Below are positions 50,026-61,899 of a stretch of DNA of 64,000 nucleotides, piece by piece. Source of the DNA: Hymenolepis diminuta (lineage: Eukaryota; Platyhelminthes; Cestoda; Cyclophyllidea; Hymenolepididae); assembly GCA_900708905.1 (NCBI GenBank), contig CAADRB010000020.1:1134626-1198625 (forward strand). Reading direction: 5' to 3'. Within the stretch, counting starts at the first letter, position 1. Every line of letters starts with the position of its first letter. The position numbers and the translations under genes are program-made. The notes under the pieces were generated by a model, which did no database searches, was not told the origin of the DNA, and was given only the letters and a program-made list of their open reading frames with translations.

Positions 50026-51261
50026 TACGTGTTATTACAATAGAACAAGCTGGGAATAAGATAGAGATACTGTCTGTTCTAAAATCTAATATATATTTAA
50101 GTATCAATTTACTTTTTCTTGCGCAATCAGATAGGGGATAGTGATCAGATGCCTCAATTAAAAAGGTATTCTAGGTATTCACTAGATATTCAATTTGTAT
50201 AAATTTAAAGTTAGAAAGTATTTATTTATCGGTTACACTTAATTAAGCCAATATATAATCCTAACATGGACTTGTAAAACTAAAAAATAGTCTATGGATT
50301 ACTATTTAATATATTAATGCTATTGTTGATTAATATGTTACTATTTCTAAAATATTCGCCAGATATATAAACAGAGAGACCATTTATTAGGTAAGAAATA
50401 ATATATCGCCTTGCGCATGTATACTCGTAGGAACAAATCCAGAGGTCTCCTCATTTAAACAAAAAATTATTATATAAATAAGGGATATATGAAGAGCTTA
50501 AATAAACATGACTTATGTCTGCATATTGCAGCATCTATAAAAATACTGCGGACAATAAACTTTTTATCATGCTTCTGCTCAATTGATGTGTACGAATGAA
50601 AGATGAGTTTCCTTGCTTATCTGATATCGTCTTCTGACTCTCAGGAAACATTGAATGAGCGACAAATGTGAATACAGGAGTAAAATTTCAAGACCACTTA
50701 TTAACCAAAAATCTCGAAAATTAATTTTACAAGTATATGATCTTTTTCATACATTTTTATTTATGATAAATGAAAACTCTAGCAAATTCTACAATTCAAG
50801 ACAAAATAATACTGTTTTGTGCAGATTCATTAACCTCTACTTACAAAGAATTTTACGAGTTGCACATCTCTCCATATTTATCAAATAATTGTTAAATCAT
50901 GATACACTTGTAAACTTGGGGTTAAAATGTTGAATGTTACTGCAAATATTAATACGAATTCCACTTTGCTGATATCATTGTAAGCAAGCATTAGAGGAAG
51001 TCTGATCATTTTAAATCATATATAGATATCAAACATTGATGGATGTTCGAAATTGTGCAATATTTAGAAATAGATAACTGTATTGAAAAATATTGAGCTG
51101 CAATGTTTGACCAAACCATCATTATTTACATATGGAAATAAATTATAGAATCAAGTACAGAAATTCATGACAAATGTTTGTGAAATGGAGAAATAACATT
51201 TTTGAGCATTTATCATTCTAGTTGACACAGTGCTATAGCCAGCACATGCCTATCAACACTT

Positions 51262-51555
51262 GGCGACTAGAAGTGATTGACTGGCGATGAGATCTCCACT
51301 ACAGTGTCCACAGGTGGTCCCGCTGTGTGTTTGCTTGTTCATACTTAAACAGATGTTTATTATCACGCCGAGACTCCAACAAAGAGACATGACTGATGTC
51401 TAACGAAGAAATATTTTGTGTATAAATCTAATTTACTTATTAATAAATTGGGGTGGCTTGCCTGCCACCTCCGAACTGATCTGGCGACATGGATGACTTG
51501 ACTTATTCTATCTATTCGGTGGATGGGGTCCGATAGATCCCCAAAGTTATTACAC
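51262..51555 (+). repeat. Dispersed repeat family R3, direct copy 2
   Basis: Matches 49740-50025 with CTACAGTGTCCACAGGTGGTCC, ATCACGCCGAGAC, GATGTCTAACGAAGAAAT, TTGGGGTGGCTTGCCTGCCACC and GATGACTTGACTTATT. The short inverted GGTGGCTTGCCTGCCACC word near 51450 is a small hairpin conserved in both copies (GGTGGCTTTCTAGCCACC in copy 1). Confidence 0.75.
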
Positions 51556-52231
51556 ATAGAAATTCAATTAATTAATGAAAATGGTAAACGATTGTTAAGG
51601 TACAGTTTACTTCATGTCACTGAATTTTTTCATCTAAATTGCTTCCTTTTTTATAAAGGCACAGAGACGCAAAGTTCTTAAAAGTAACTATTTAGTTTAA
51701 TAGCCAAAATAGAATATATTTCAAGAAAATAATACCTTAAAACTTAGAATACCTTAATATTATATAGAAGAATCCTAATTTCATGTAATTTTTGTCAAAA
51801 ATATGGTAATTGTTTAAGGTATCATATATAAAGCAAGCGGCAAACTCGGATAATTTTTCCGGTCCAATTAGGCGAGAGATTGTTTCGGACTTTTGAATTC
51901 ACGTAGGCTATTTTTACTATTTGTCATTAACGTTTTTGTGTCGCTTACGCGTAACAATTTTCTTGTCTCCATAAATGTATTTCCGATTGATATGCTTCAG
52001 ATCAGCCAAAAATTTCACATTTCCTTCAATTCGGTGCCATCCTAGGGTCCATTTTTATTTGACAATGTTAGTTTGATTTGTAGGGGAAACTATTTCAGTG
52101 AGACAGCAATTTAGCGTAAATGAAATCTTATTCTACATTTTCTAGTTATTTCTCGAAAATTTTTATTTTTCATATGTAGTATTTTGATTACCCTACTATA
52201 TTTTTTTATTATTGAGTCTTTAAGCGTCTAT

Positions 52232-52251
52232 TTTTTTCTCAGTAGATCGAA
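52232..52251 (+). promoter_or_regulatory. 3' splice acceptor just upstream of the start codon
   Basis: A pyrimidine tract followed by CTCAG ends at 52242, nine bases before the ATG. No donor-bearing upstream exon was recognised. It is either the end of a 5' UTR intron or a spliced-leader addition site. Confidence 0.5.
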
Positions 52252-55200
52252 ATGTCTACCAACTGTCCTCAAGTAGTGTCATTATCGGATAAGCAAAAAT
52301 CATTGGGAAAGTCTTCCCCCCCTAAGAATATTTGTCAACCATTCACACTTCGGTTGGTTCTGGGGTATGACTTTTGCATTCTGTTTCTATTCTTTCATTC
52401 TTAAGAGTCCCAATTCTAAAGGAAGAAAGCAAAATTTACTCTGATATGGAGAATATGTTTGCTCATCATGCACAAAACGATGAATTTTCTGCCTCTAATC
52501 CTGTTGTGAGAACTGAAACTGATCTCTTTTGGTACGTGCCTTTCCCTTTTCACTCATTTTCCCATTTCTATCTAGGAGCCACATCCAAACTGGACTGAAC
52601 ACTGTAGTGAAGTTGTTAGAGGATGCTGTCCGTGAAACAACTCCAGCCAAAAGTGCGGATCCATTCTCCGTGGTTCTACTTGATTTCGCTTGGTTGAACT
52701 CTCAACTCGGGCATCATTTGGCTCATATCTGCTCAGGAACACCACACACCAGTCTTGTAGCTGTTAACCCCCCCGGAAAACTTGCTAAAATGTTAAACTC
52801 TCAAGCGAAGGTATGCCCTCCTTGTCTTATTTGATCATTTGATAAGATTTTCACGTACTAAATTGTTTTCTTTGCTTTAAATTTCTTTATATGGAATGTA
52901 CATATGTATTTTTAAACTTACTCTCTAGTTTCTGCCAATTCAAATAAGCTGAAATCAGCTCTTATCATATACAGCCACCTGTCATATTAATTTGTTTATC
53001 GATTGCATAGTTAGGACACTTTCATATTCGGACAAGCGGAAGCATAGGTTTATCCACTCTCTTACATTTTGCATATTAAGCTTTATTTTGTTTTGCTCAT
53101 GACTCATCCCTTTTAGTCCTTTTTATCATTCTACCCAGTCACATTTTAGCTTATTGGTTAGTTAGAAGACTGGCATCTACTCTTAATTCTATCTTCCTAC
53201 CTTGTAGTGAAGCTTGTTATTGAAAATCGTATCGATAACCGAAAGCAATAAAAAGTATCATTTTTTAATCTATATAATTTGCCAGTGTTCTTTTGAATTA
53301 TGTACTTGATATCAAGTACTGCGCATTATTTGCAGACTTATTTTTTAGGAATTCTAGGTAATACACTGTTTGGGTTATTCCGTTTTCGGTATTCTATTTA
53401 CTCCTATTAAAATGTTTTGTTTAAAGCGCGTACGGTGATAAATCCCACATCGTGATTTTTCAACAGCTCCCCTTTCCCCTAGAATACGAGATTTGATAAG
53501 TTTCATTGTGAATAAATTGAGAACAATTTTTCAGTCATTTAACAATTAATAGGCACTTTTTCTGAAAGGTTCAGTTTATTAATTTAATACAAGTATTTCA
53601 GCAGTAAGGCTTCTGGCGGTTTTCTTTTGGGATTATTATTGCTGAGTCTTGAGAGAGGCCATTATCTTCAACGGTTAGTAAGCTCTTCTGCAAAGCCAGA
53701 GGTCGTGGGCTCGATATTCGCCGCTGCACATTTAGTTGATGGAAGTCATTTAGCTAATAGAGAGGTGACAGAACTCCTGTTTCTTATCAGAGAGGATTCA
53801 TGATGCTACGGCTCTGCTCAGGATGGGTTTTGGAGTTAATTAAGTTGGTATATGTTATACGACGCAAATGTATAATTTTGTCGGTTAATTAGAAAGGACG
53901 GTAGGGTGGGGTTGGTCCGTGATGTTTGTAATTTACTTTCGTTCTTTGCTCAGTTTAATTGTGAAAATGCGATTGTTATTTTCGGGTGCTTGTTAAATGC
54001 TTTCGGGAACTTTGGTTATATTCCACCAGTAATCGGATATTACATTCTGATCGGTGACTGTTCCATGTCATATATTGTCTTTCTATTAAAATTAAAGTAG
54101 TCCTACTATTATAGCTCGAATCATTCTAAAACTGAACCCTAAGGTTTGAGAGAATGAAGCTGATTTTATTGCGGTTCCAGACTTAATTTCACCTTGCTTA
54201 CTTTTTCGCAGGTATTAATGAAAACTAGAAACAGATCAATCATCAGAATAGCCGTCTGTTATAAAACTGTTGTGTTAAGAGCCTAATTTCTTCTGTTGTG
54301 ATCTAGATACCATTAGATATTGCTAGGCTACAGTTCACTCGCTCCAAGAGAGAAGACATTTCTAATTTTCCCGAGCTGGTTTATTTGGATAAAGGTCTTC
54401 ACATAACTATTCACACTGCCAGTGTCTGGAGCAGTGTGTTCTCGCATATTGATGACTGACAGACCTGTGTAATATAAATTTTTCTACCCTAGGCAAAGCA
54501 TAGACTTTGCTGTCCTGAACTTTTTTTTTATAAAAAGTGTGGTCTAATTATTTATTTAAGGTTGTCTTATGGATAAGGTATAAAGATCTATTCAAGTATA
54601 AAAGGTGGTAAGAAGGAACAAGAAGAGCCGCACATATTGTAGTTGAATTTATCTCACCTCAGTCATATACTGGCTGACTAGGTTGCTAACTTAGCCCACT
54701 CTATGTCAGGGTTTCATCTCTCTATTAGAACTAAGATGTTACCATGCTGTTCTAGCACGAATTTATCTGAGAATGGAAGGAAAAATGATTCGGTCGGGGT
54801 TAAGTTTAGTCGGATCTAATATCTGAATGTTAGAACAGCAGTCTGTTATCGAACGTTTAGGAATTATTATATAAATCTGAAGAGCATATCATTCATTCAC
54901 TTCATGCTTATTTCAATGCACAGGTGGTATGCGTAGCAATCCGTCCTTTGATGCATCCCAATACAAATCGATTACCCCTACTCCGTGACTTCCTGCGAAC
55001 ATGTGCCAGTCTAGCAGGCAAATCTCTTCCCCCCGATCCAGCGGCACCCACCAACACTCTAGTTATCACAGGTGGCGTTGAGGGAGCTATCGATGCACCC
55101 CCCGGTGCTCTTGGCTCGACTCCTCAATATGTGCCCATTCTGCCGAAACCCCCCGCCGCCACCATGCTTGTCTCTCCGCATCCTGGGGTTGATATTACTG

Positions 55201-57413
55201 CTTCGTCTTCGGGATACGTAGTTGCTGCTAGTGCACCGTCTTCAAATATCCTCGCTAATACGGTGAGTTGTTCCTGGTCTTTGTCTTATTTTTCCCTCTG
55301 TAAAAGAAGACAGGAACCGAGTATCAAATCAGTAGTTCATTGAGGAGAGTACTTACAATGATCTTTGATCAGTTCATAGTCTGTGTTTTCCGAGTCTCTA
55401 TCATAGTTTAAATGACTACACTCAATACAGTAGCACTAATGCCAGCAATAGAGCTACTTTAATTGTTCGGTCAGGTTAGGCTGGGGGATAATTCCTTCTA
55501 ATGATCTCTTTAAAAGCTTATGAGATACAGCGGTCTTTCTAAAGATCAAGAGTTCAGTTTGATTACTGGTGTACTTGACAGTTGCAGAGGAAGAAAGAAT
55601 ACATACACTGACTCCTATTCACACTGTATACCATTCTAAAAATCACGCACTGGTTCACAGAGAATAAAACCAGATAGCGACTCTAAGCGTATCTTATTTC
55701 ATCCGTTTTTTTTCAGAATCTGGGTTGCTCTCACTCATTACTGATGCCTTCCTCTTCCCTTCCAATTTCTTTTTTTCTCCTTCCTTTACTCTCATTTGCA
55801 GTTATCCAGTATACACGTGGTCCTTCTTTTTGCCTTTTCACTCGGGAAAGGCTGTTATGTCCTGTTATCTTTGTGATGATCATTATTTCTACGAAGCAAT
55901 ATCAAGCCTAATTTGGTAGACCTCTTAAGGTTACTTTACTTAGATCTACTTTAAGTATTATGAAGAAACTGGATATATTAGAGCGGAGTGTACTCGCTTA
56001 AACAGCGTGTGTGAACGCGAAAGTTTCTGATAAGAAGTTGGTTATGTGATCAACTTATGTTAATTGCTATCCCCTCATAAAACAAATTATCTTCTCAAGA
56101 GTTAGCAGAAAGCAACGGCCTTTCCAAATCACATGACCAAATGTTTCGTCCAGAAACAGGAAAAAGGGAGAAAAGAAGAGAAGTAGGAGGCATGACCTAA
56201 TTAAATTTATTAGGCACCGTCATAGGTTAGGCAAGTTTATGGAAGGCCATACGGTCTGTAAGTTGGATGAAGAATAGAAGTTTAGAGGAATTGACCACTG
56301 GCCATAATCCCCTCAGCATGGAACATTAAGATCTAGCCAATAGCCACCGTTCTCCCACGTTTGCTTTCTCTATTGTTCCACACTCTGCGTCCGTTTGGAC
56401 TTACAAGGTTGAGTCTACTTCAGTAGCAACGTGCTTGTTTCTCGCGCCAGTCTACTCCGGAGTGAATCCGGTGCGAAGGTAATGCCCAGGTCTCGGTGTC
56501 CATTACGTCCATGGTTCTCCCTAGCAAAAACCTTTCACTTCCCAATCTTGATTTCTTGTATTCAATTTCGTTGCCAAGTTTGTCTGAAGTTGTAGAGGCA
56601 ATTGTTAATAACCGCAAGAGTTTACTTAACCTTTTTAACACTGCGTTTTAGCTTATTGGCGCACCGCGTAGCTCCCTTCCACGGCCACAGTTACCACCAA
56701 AACCAGTTCCGGTAAGTTTTCTTATGCCTTGTGTCAACTTTCACCCCCTTCAGACATATTTCTATTTTCCCTTTTAAATTCCTCTCCAGCGTCCAGCAGT
56801 TCGACACATTCCAGCTGACGATTGGCTCACCTACAGGCTCGATCACAACAAGCTCTACAAATGCGGTGGTGACATCTCCAAGGAGTTAGAAAATCACAGT
56901 CTTTACATCCACGACGTAGAGGATATTTGGGCACTGTATCCACGCCATTTGGCAGTGACATCAGCGGTCAAGCCTGGTCCCCCTGAAATGGGTGTTGGTG
57001 GTAGTACCGGAGGAGGCCTACGTAGAAAGGGGGGACCAATGACTCCACATAGTAAAGGTCGCTCTTCTGGTTCACATCCACCCTCCTCCAAGCAGCGTCG
57101 GAGTCATCAGGTTCCTCCGCCTCCACAATCAATCGATTACTTTGACGAAGAGGATGATTTTCCTGAAGAGGGTGGTATGGAGGATGAGGAGGGCGAAGAT
57201 GACTATGAATTGGAGGATGATTACCCTGGAGGTCCTTCTTATCTCTCTCCATCACCACCGCAAACTTCCTCTAGGCATAATCGATATTCCGCGTCCTCCT
57301 CCTCACGTCACAGGGGTGGAAGCGGAGCGTATCAAAGAAAACTTCCTCCGGAGCCTTCGACGACGTACGGAAGTGGGAGCAGAAGACGATCTCGAAGGTC
57401 ACCAAGGTGGTAG
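52252..57413 (+). CDS. Unrecognised protein with a guanylate-kinase-like stretch and acidic, Arg/Ser-rich tail
   Basis: Six exons join in frame: 52252-52364, 52406-52531, 52576-52810, 54924-55262, 56652-56711 and 56790-57413; 498 residues. The first two introns are 41 and 44 nt. Residues about 110-158 read FSVVLLDFAWLNSQLG, then TSLVAVNPPGKLAKMLNSQA. This spacing faintly recalls the guanylate-kinase-like fold of MAGUK proteins and calcium-channel beta subunits (VVLD...IN...QL...SSPKVL), but no ATP loop is visible and I would not name it. Exon 5 is proline-rich (RSSLPRPQLPPKPVP). Exon 6 has ADDWLTYRLDHNKLYKCGGD and DVEDIWALYPRHL, then an acidic block (DYFDEEDDFPEE) and an Arg/Ser/Gly end (GSGSRRRSRRSPRW). 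Start: the ATG is preceded by an in-frame TAG nine bases upstream and by an acceptor TTTTTTTCTCAG. A polyadenylation signal lies at 57570. Confidence 0.8.
53640..53790 (+). repeat. tRNA-related SINE-like repeat R2, copy 4
   Basis: Contains GGTTAGTAAGCTCTTCTGC (A-box-like), then GAGGTCGTGGGCTCGATATTC (B-box-like), the usual spacing of a tRNA-derived head. It lies in the 2.1-kb intron between exons 3 and 4 of the 52252 gene, in the sense direction. Confidence 0.55.
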
Positions 57414-57569
57414 AGTGAAAGAAATGAACGGATTTTGTTTGTATATAGAATCCCTTTTCGATTTTCTCCCCTTTTAGTGGCACATGCCTCATATTTTTCA
57501 CTACCCCGCTTTCGTGTAATAATTTGTCTGTAAGTCCCGTTTAATCGTTTATTGGTAGTGTATTGTGTT

Positions 57570-57575
57570 AATAAA
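57570..57575 (+). terminator. AATAAA polyadenylation signal
   Basis: AATAAA 157 bases after the stop codon at 57413, the expected place for the 3' end of the 52252 gene. Confidence 0.65.
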
Positions 57576-57599
57576 ACGATTTTAATGTGAATAGGAATG

Positions 57600-60500
57600 A
57601 GCTTTCTCTTGAATGCTTATCGAGCAATCGGAATTTCCGTAACAAGATGGAGACTTGGGTAGGGATGAAGGGAGAGAGAAAAATAGCTCCAAATACAGAT
57701 GATACACAGTGATCAGTTTCTATAACCGAATTTGGGGTGAAATATTGTTTGCTGGTGGAAGAGTAGAAAGCGTACATTTCTGCTAATTTAGGATTGAATG
57801 CGGATTCTGACTAACAAAGTCAAAGATCGCGGAGTTTGCTCTGCCTTGAAATGAGCCATTCTCATTGATGGTTCCCAAGTTTTCCTTATCAATACATGGG
57901 CGTGCGCCCCCCTGTTATTCAGACAGCCGGGGCAAAAGAGTTTTGATTTATAGTCTTTGTTGAGTTAATAAAGTGTCTTGGGTCGGCTACACCTCCGTCT
58001 TAACCCTTCTCGAGTCTGAGTCAGCTGTAGCCTAGCGACAACCACCGGCCATATAGGTCATAGAGGCTAGAGTTCCTAGGCGGTGTATAAAAGAGTTACC
58101 CTACAAAATCGTTTTTGTAAAGTAAGCCTCTTCTATGCTGCTGTTATGCTAGGAAATCTAGTTCTAATGTTATGATACTTCTAGCATAGCCTAGATACTG
58201 CTAGGCTGAAGTTGGCCCCGCAGGGAGGTTAAGATAGAATGTAGTTAACCCAAGAGAGTTTATTATTCAATCGAAGACCTTGTGCGGGGAGGCAAGTTGT
58301 AGTCATGTTATTAATATCCAGAGTTTAAAACACTGCCGAATTTATAACAGTTTTAGTCCTAAATAACTGTCAAGCTGTCAGGAGGGATGCGAGTCGTCGT
58401 CTTGATAAGGATGACAACCTGCGGAAATTGATAATCTCGAGACGAACACTACAGCTATGACCTTTGTTTTGTTGGCTTCCTATCGATCTTCCTTTAATGT
58501 TTGGTAAGTTAGAACAGAATTGAAGGAAAGGGTTTAAGTCTAAGAAGATTTGAAAATTGCAAATTGGGATACAGAATCAAATTAATTGCTCAGAAAACCC
58601 AGGGGTTGACCATTAAAATCGGCAGGATATCGTATAATAGGTAACATAGCAAGACATTCTTTGACAGAAAGCGAAATCGAAGTTTGTTCAACGTTTTGCG
58701 TATAAGTCATACAGATTCTGTGCACAGAATCCATTCATCGGATACTGAATTTTTCGAATACTCTTCTTCCTTGCTTGTCTCTGGTAGTAGAGTCTACTCA
58801 TTGCTAAATTGCAGGCTAACCAGTTGGCCAATCAATGCCCTATATGTGATTTGCAAATAAATTGTCGTACTAATGCTGAAGTGAAACTATCATTGATATA
58901 CAAGTTTACTGCCTCCGTCGAACTGGGTCTGCTCAACTGTAGCCATAGCATGCTTCTATGAGCAGTTTCAAGGTGACGGCCTAGTGACTACAGTTATATT
59001 ATCCCGATTTATTAGAATACCAGTAATATTCTTTTGTACCTGTCTCATCCACAGTGATGGCGCATGACAGGAGTCATTTGCAGTTTTTTCCGTTGTTCCC
59101 AATATTTTAAAGTCCTCGGTTCTGCAAAGTTCAAATTTCCATATGAGATAACGTCTTCTAAAAGACCTCGGAAGTCAGAGGCGAAAGAAACGGTAACTTA
59201 CGAGAATAAAGGAACAATGTATGGCAAAACCTAAATGTGGGATGGTCTGATGGACTCTGAAGACAAAATTCATAAATTTCTCTCATCTCAAGCAGCGATT
59301 CAAATTCCTCTATTTAGTAATACAAATGCCGCTGAATGAAGTCAGTATTACCGCTAATAAAAGGCTTATTGCACTTTGCCACCGTAGTTAAAAGGGAGGG
59401 GAGGTGGGATGGGGACCCATTAACTTTGTGAAGCACTGGCCACCTTCCCAAAAATCTGAGGTTACCCTTTTCCTGCTCACATTTAATTGTCGATATTTAT
59501 TCTTAAGCCTGTTTCAATAAAAGGTCACATCTAATATATGCTTCGAATGCAGATGTTTAGCTTTCAGTATTATATTTGCCGAGGGAGAGGAAACCGATTA
59601 AGAAGCATTGAGATTTTTGGTTCTGAAACCAACAATTTCCATAAGGCTTTTATCATTTGAGATTTCGGGAGCATTTCGTTCGGTTCAGGTTCGGCTATAA
59701 TGACGCCTTGGTGGCAGTTGCATATATGGGTTCTCCAAGCGAAGGGTTGTATTTACCCGCAAATGTGTAATCTCGTGTTTCACAAACCAATTTACGTTCA
59801 GTTGATGATAGAAGACGAAGAAGACATACACCCACATGTGCTAATTTCAAACCATTCGATGACTCCCATCTTTGGATTTACGGAGACATTAACTGTTATT
59901 TCAAATTGTTTACGGAATTCAGCCCTATTTTTACTTTGTTCTGAGTATAATCCATTTTTATGCACTATTAGGCGTCTATTGACTTCCCTATATTATGCTC
60001 TAGCATAACTACAATAACAAACCCCACTTTAAGCTCGAGGCTGCTGACTGCTCTGTGCTTTCTGTAAATATTTTCCAAACATCTCTGTCTTCAGATAGTG
60101 AAATCGGCAAAATTGGGATGAGCTATAGTCGAACAAGTTTTCCCTATTGATATTAGTATCTTTTAAGCTAGATCCCTTGTCAAAGCAACCTACGGGAGAT
60201 AGGATAGGACGTCAATTAACACAGCTGAGGGCCACAGCGTCTCGAGATGGGAAATCTACATCCAGCAAGTAATCTCCAAGTTGGCTTATCCAGGCTGTCT
60301 GACGAAGACTGTCATCAATCCGACAATGTGATGGCCTTCAGCCATCAACAGGATTAGGAAACTTGCTTTCCTTTTACCTTTGTTAAATTGTTAAAACGCT
60401 TTGGATGTAATACACTTCATCCTTCTGTCAATAAATATCGAATCTGAGTCAGTAGTTAGCTGTGCAGTTATACTGCGGTGGCGGCCAAATTTTATCTAAA

Positions 60501-61560
60501 TTTGGTTCTGTAGAATAAAACCCCCTCGGTCTGCTAATTCCTGTTGGAAAATAAAAATGGAGAGTTATCCAGTTTATCGGTAACGGAAAATTTGTTTTCT
60601 CAGTGCCTTAATTTCACAAAATATTTAGAATTCGTTTAATTGCAGAAGCATACATAAGAAACTGCTCGAGCTTTTATGATTTGAAGGTTACATCAGTTCC
60701 ACCATCATAGCCACTGAGCAGCTATTTGATACAACAAAGACTTCAAAGTAGCTGCACTCAGTGAACTAATACTCACCTAATCTTTATTTCGGTTCAATAT
60801 AAGAGCAGAGTGAATAGGTCAAACACACTCGCTCGAAATTATTGTTGTGTAGAATTGTTAAGACTTCGGTTACTAGGTATTGCTACACCTGCTCACATCC
60901 CGGAGAGAAAAATTTAACTTAACAATACAGGTCTGGAAACCAGACATTTATTGATTAAATTTTTGACCCATTTATTCTCTTAGTTTAGGATCCATCCGAT
61001 AATGATTGGTCAGATTGATCCAAGTGAACCGAGATTTGGCAGAGCCCTGGCATGCTAAAAATCGTCACTAGTCACATGAACTTTTCCTTGGTTGTAAGGT
61101 GACATAATTAACCACAGAACTAACACAACCGGCCAGCAAGCCCTGAATATCGCGAACACAATCTTGCCCGTGAACCTGGGAGCCAAATAGAACATAATAC
61201 ATAGAACCATACACATTATGAGAATATGGACAAATCTACTTTAATAAAGAATCCCGATCCCCTCACTTCATTATCTACTTCTTATTAATCCCTCCACCCA
61301 TTTCTTATCTACGCTATGGGCAACAACAAAGTAAGTGGTTACATGGGTTAAAATAAAATAAACAAACACAGGTTATATACAACCAACAATTTTTCCATTC
61401 ACAAACAAGAAAAGGACAATTGGGATAGATTGAGCGCACAGTCGCATCCCCATGATCTTTTTACAGAGTACCTAGTGAGAGATGTATATGTGTTTAAAAC
61501 ATGACAAAGACACACACAGAGGGGAAAAGGTAAAATTACGTCACATTAGGGGAGGGAGGA
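57600..61560. other. Spacer, no supported gene
   Basis: Mixed sequence of somewhat higher GC than the left half. The open stretch at 59700-60008 (+) has no recognisable motif and no good splice context. An R1 repeat copy lies at 61131-61330. Confidence 0.4.
61131..61330 (+). repeat. Dispersed repeat family R1, copy 7
   Basis: A full-order copy: GGCCAGCAAGCCCTGAATATC, GCGAACACAATCTTGCCCGTG, CTGGGAGCCAAATAG, AATATGGACAA, and the pyrimidine-rich end CCCCTCACTTCATTATCTAC. Closest to the copies at 1141 and 31850. Confidence 0.65.
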
Positions 61561-61563
61561 TTT

Positions 61564-61766
61564 TCAATAGCGAGGTGGCCTTGGGGGATTTCCCATGAGC
61601 GACCAGCGAGAAGCACCATAGTCAGCAACACCTCCACTTCTTCCTACTCCCCCTCGGTTAACATCCGCTGTCCCATTGGCGGCAAATCCCCCTGCTGTTG
61701 TCGATTCGTACCCAGCACCACCCCTCGAACGAGATTGGGTCGCATCGTTCCAGTCGTACTTCGGAG
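61564..61766 (-). CDS. Last exon of an unrecognised Gly/Ser-rich protein
   Basis: A strong acceptor (pyrimidine tract then GGTTCAG) is followed by 67 codons and a stop. The exon starts in phase 1: APKYDWNDATQSRSRGGAG at the start, GGVGRSGGVADYGASRW in the middle, and MGNPPRPPRY at the end. The Gly/Ser/Arg-rich tail with a GNPPRPPR word recalls the C-terminal tails of small membrane proteins such as selenoprotein K (which has GNPPRR), but there is no selenocysteine-like TGA and the resemblance is short. Upstream exons should lie at higher coordinates on the minus strand; I could not find them with confidence. No AATAAA is visible close downstream. Confidence 0.55.
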
Positions 61767-61899
61767 CTGAACCACCAAAGAGATAAGAGGAAAACAAATT
61801 TAGCATTTTGGCTGCTCTTTTGGAAGAGTATATGTTCCTCTTTCCCTTTCAATTTTGAAAGACATTGTAGCATGTACATTTATAACTGTGCACTGATCT

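Larger units (their letters stand above)
46760..52240. other. Repeat-rich spacer
   Basis: About 5.5 kb with no supported gene. It holds one split copy of repeat R4 and three copies of repeat R3 (two direct, one inverted). The open stretches here, for example 48982-49242 (-), 49742-49960 (+) and 51363-51557 (-), fall inside the repeats and share words because of that. Confidence 0.5.

Noticed and set aside
56968..57477. Open frames on both strands over the last exon of the 52252 gene.
   Set aside because: They are by-products of its Gly/Pro/acidic codon composition; only the frame ending at 57413 joins the preceding exons.
59700..60008. A 102-codon open frame on the plus strand.
   Set aside because: No motif, no neighbours in frame and no upstream acceptor; probably chance.
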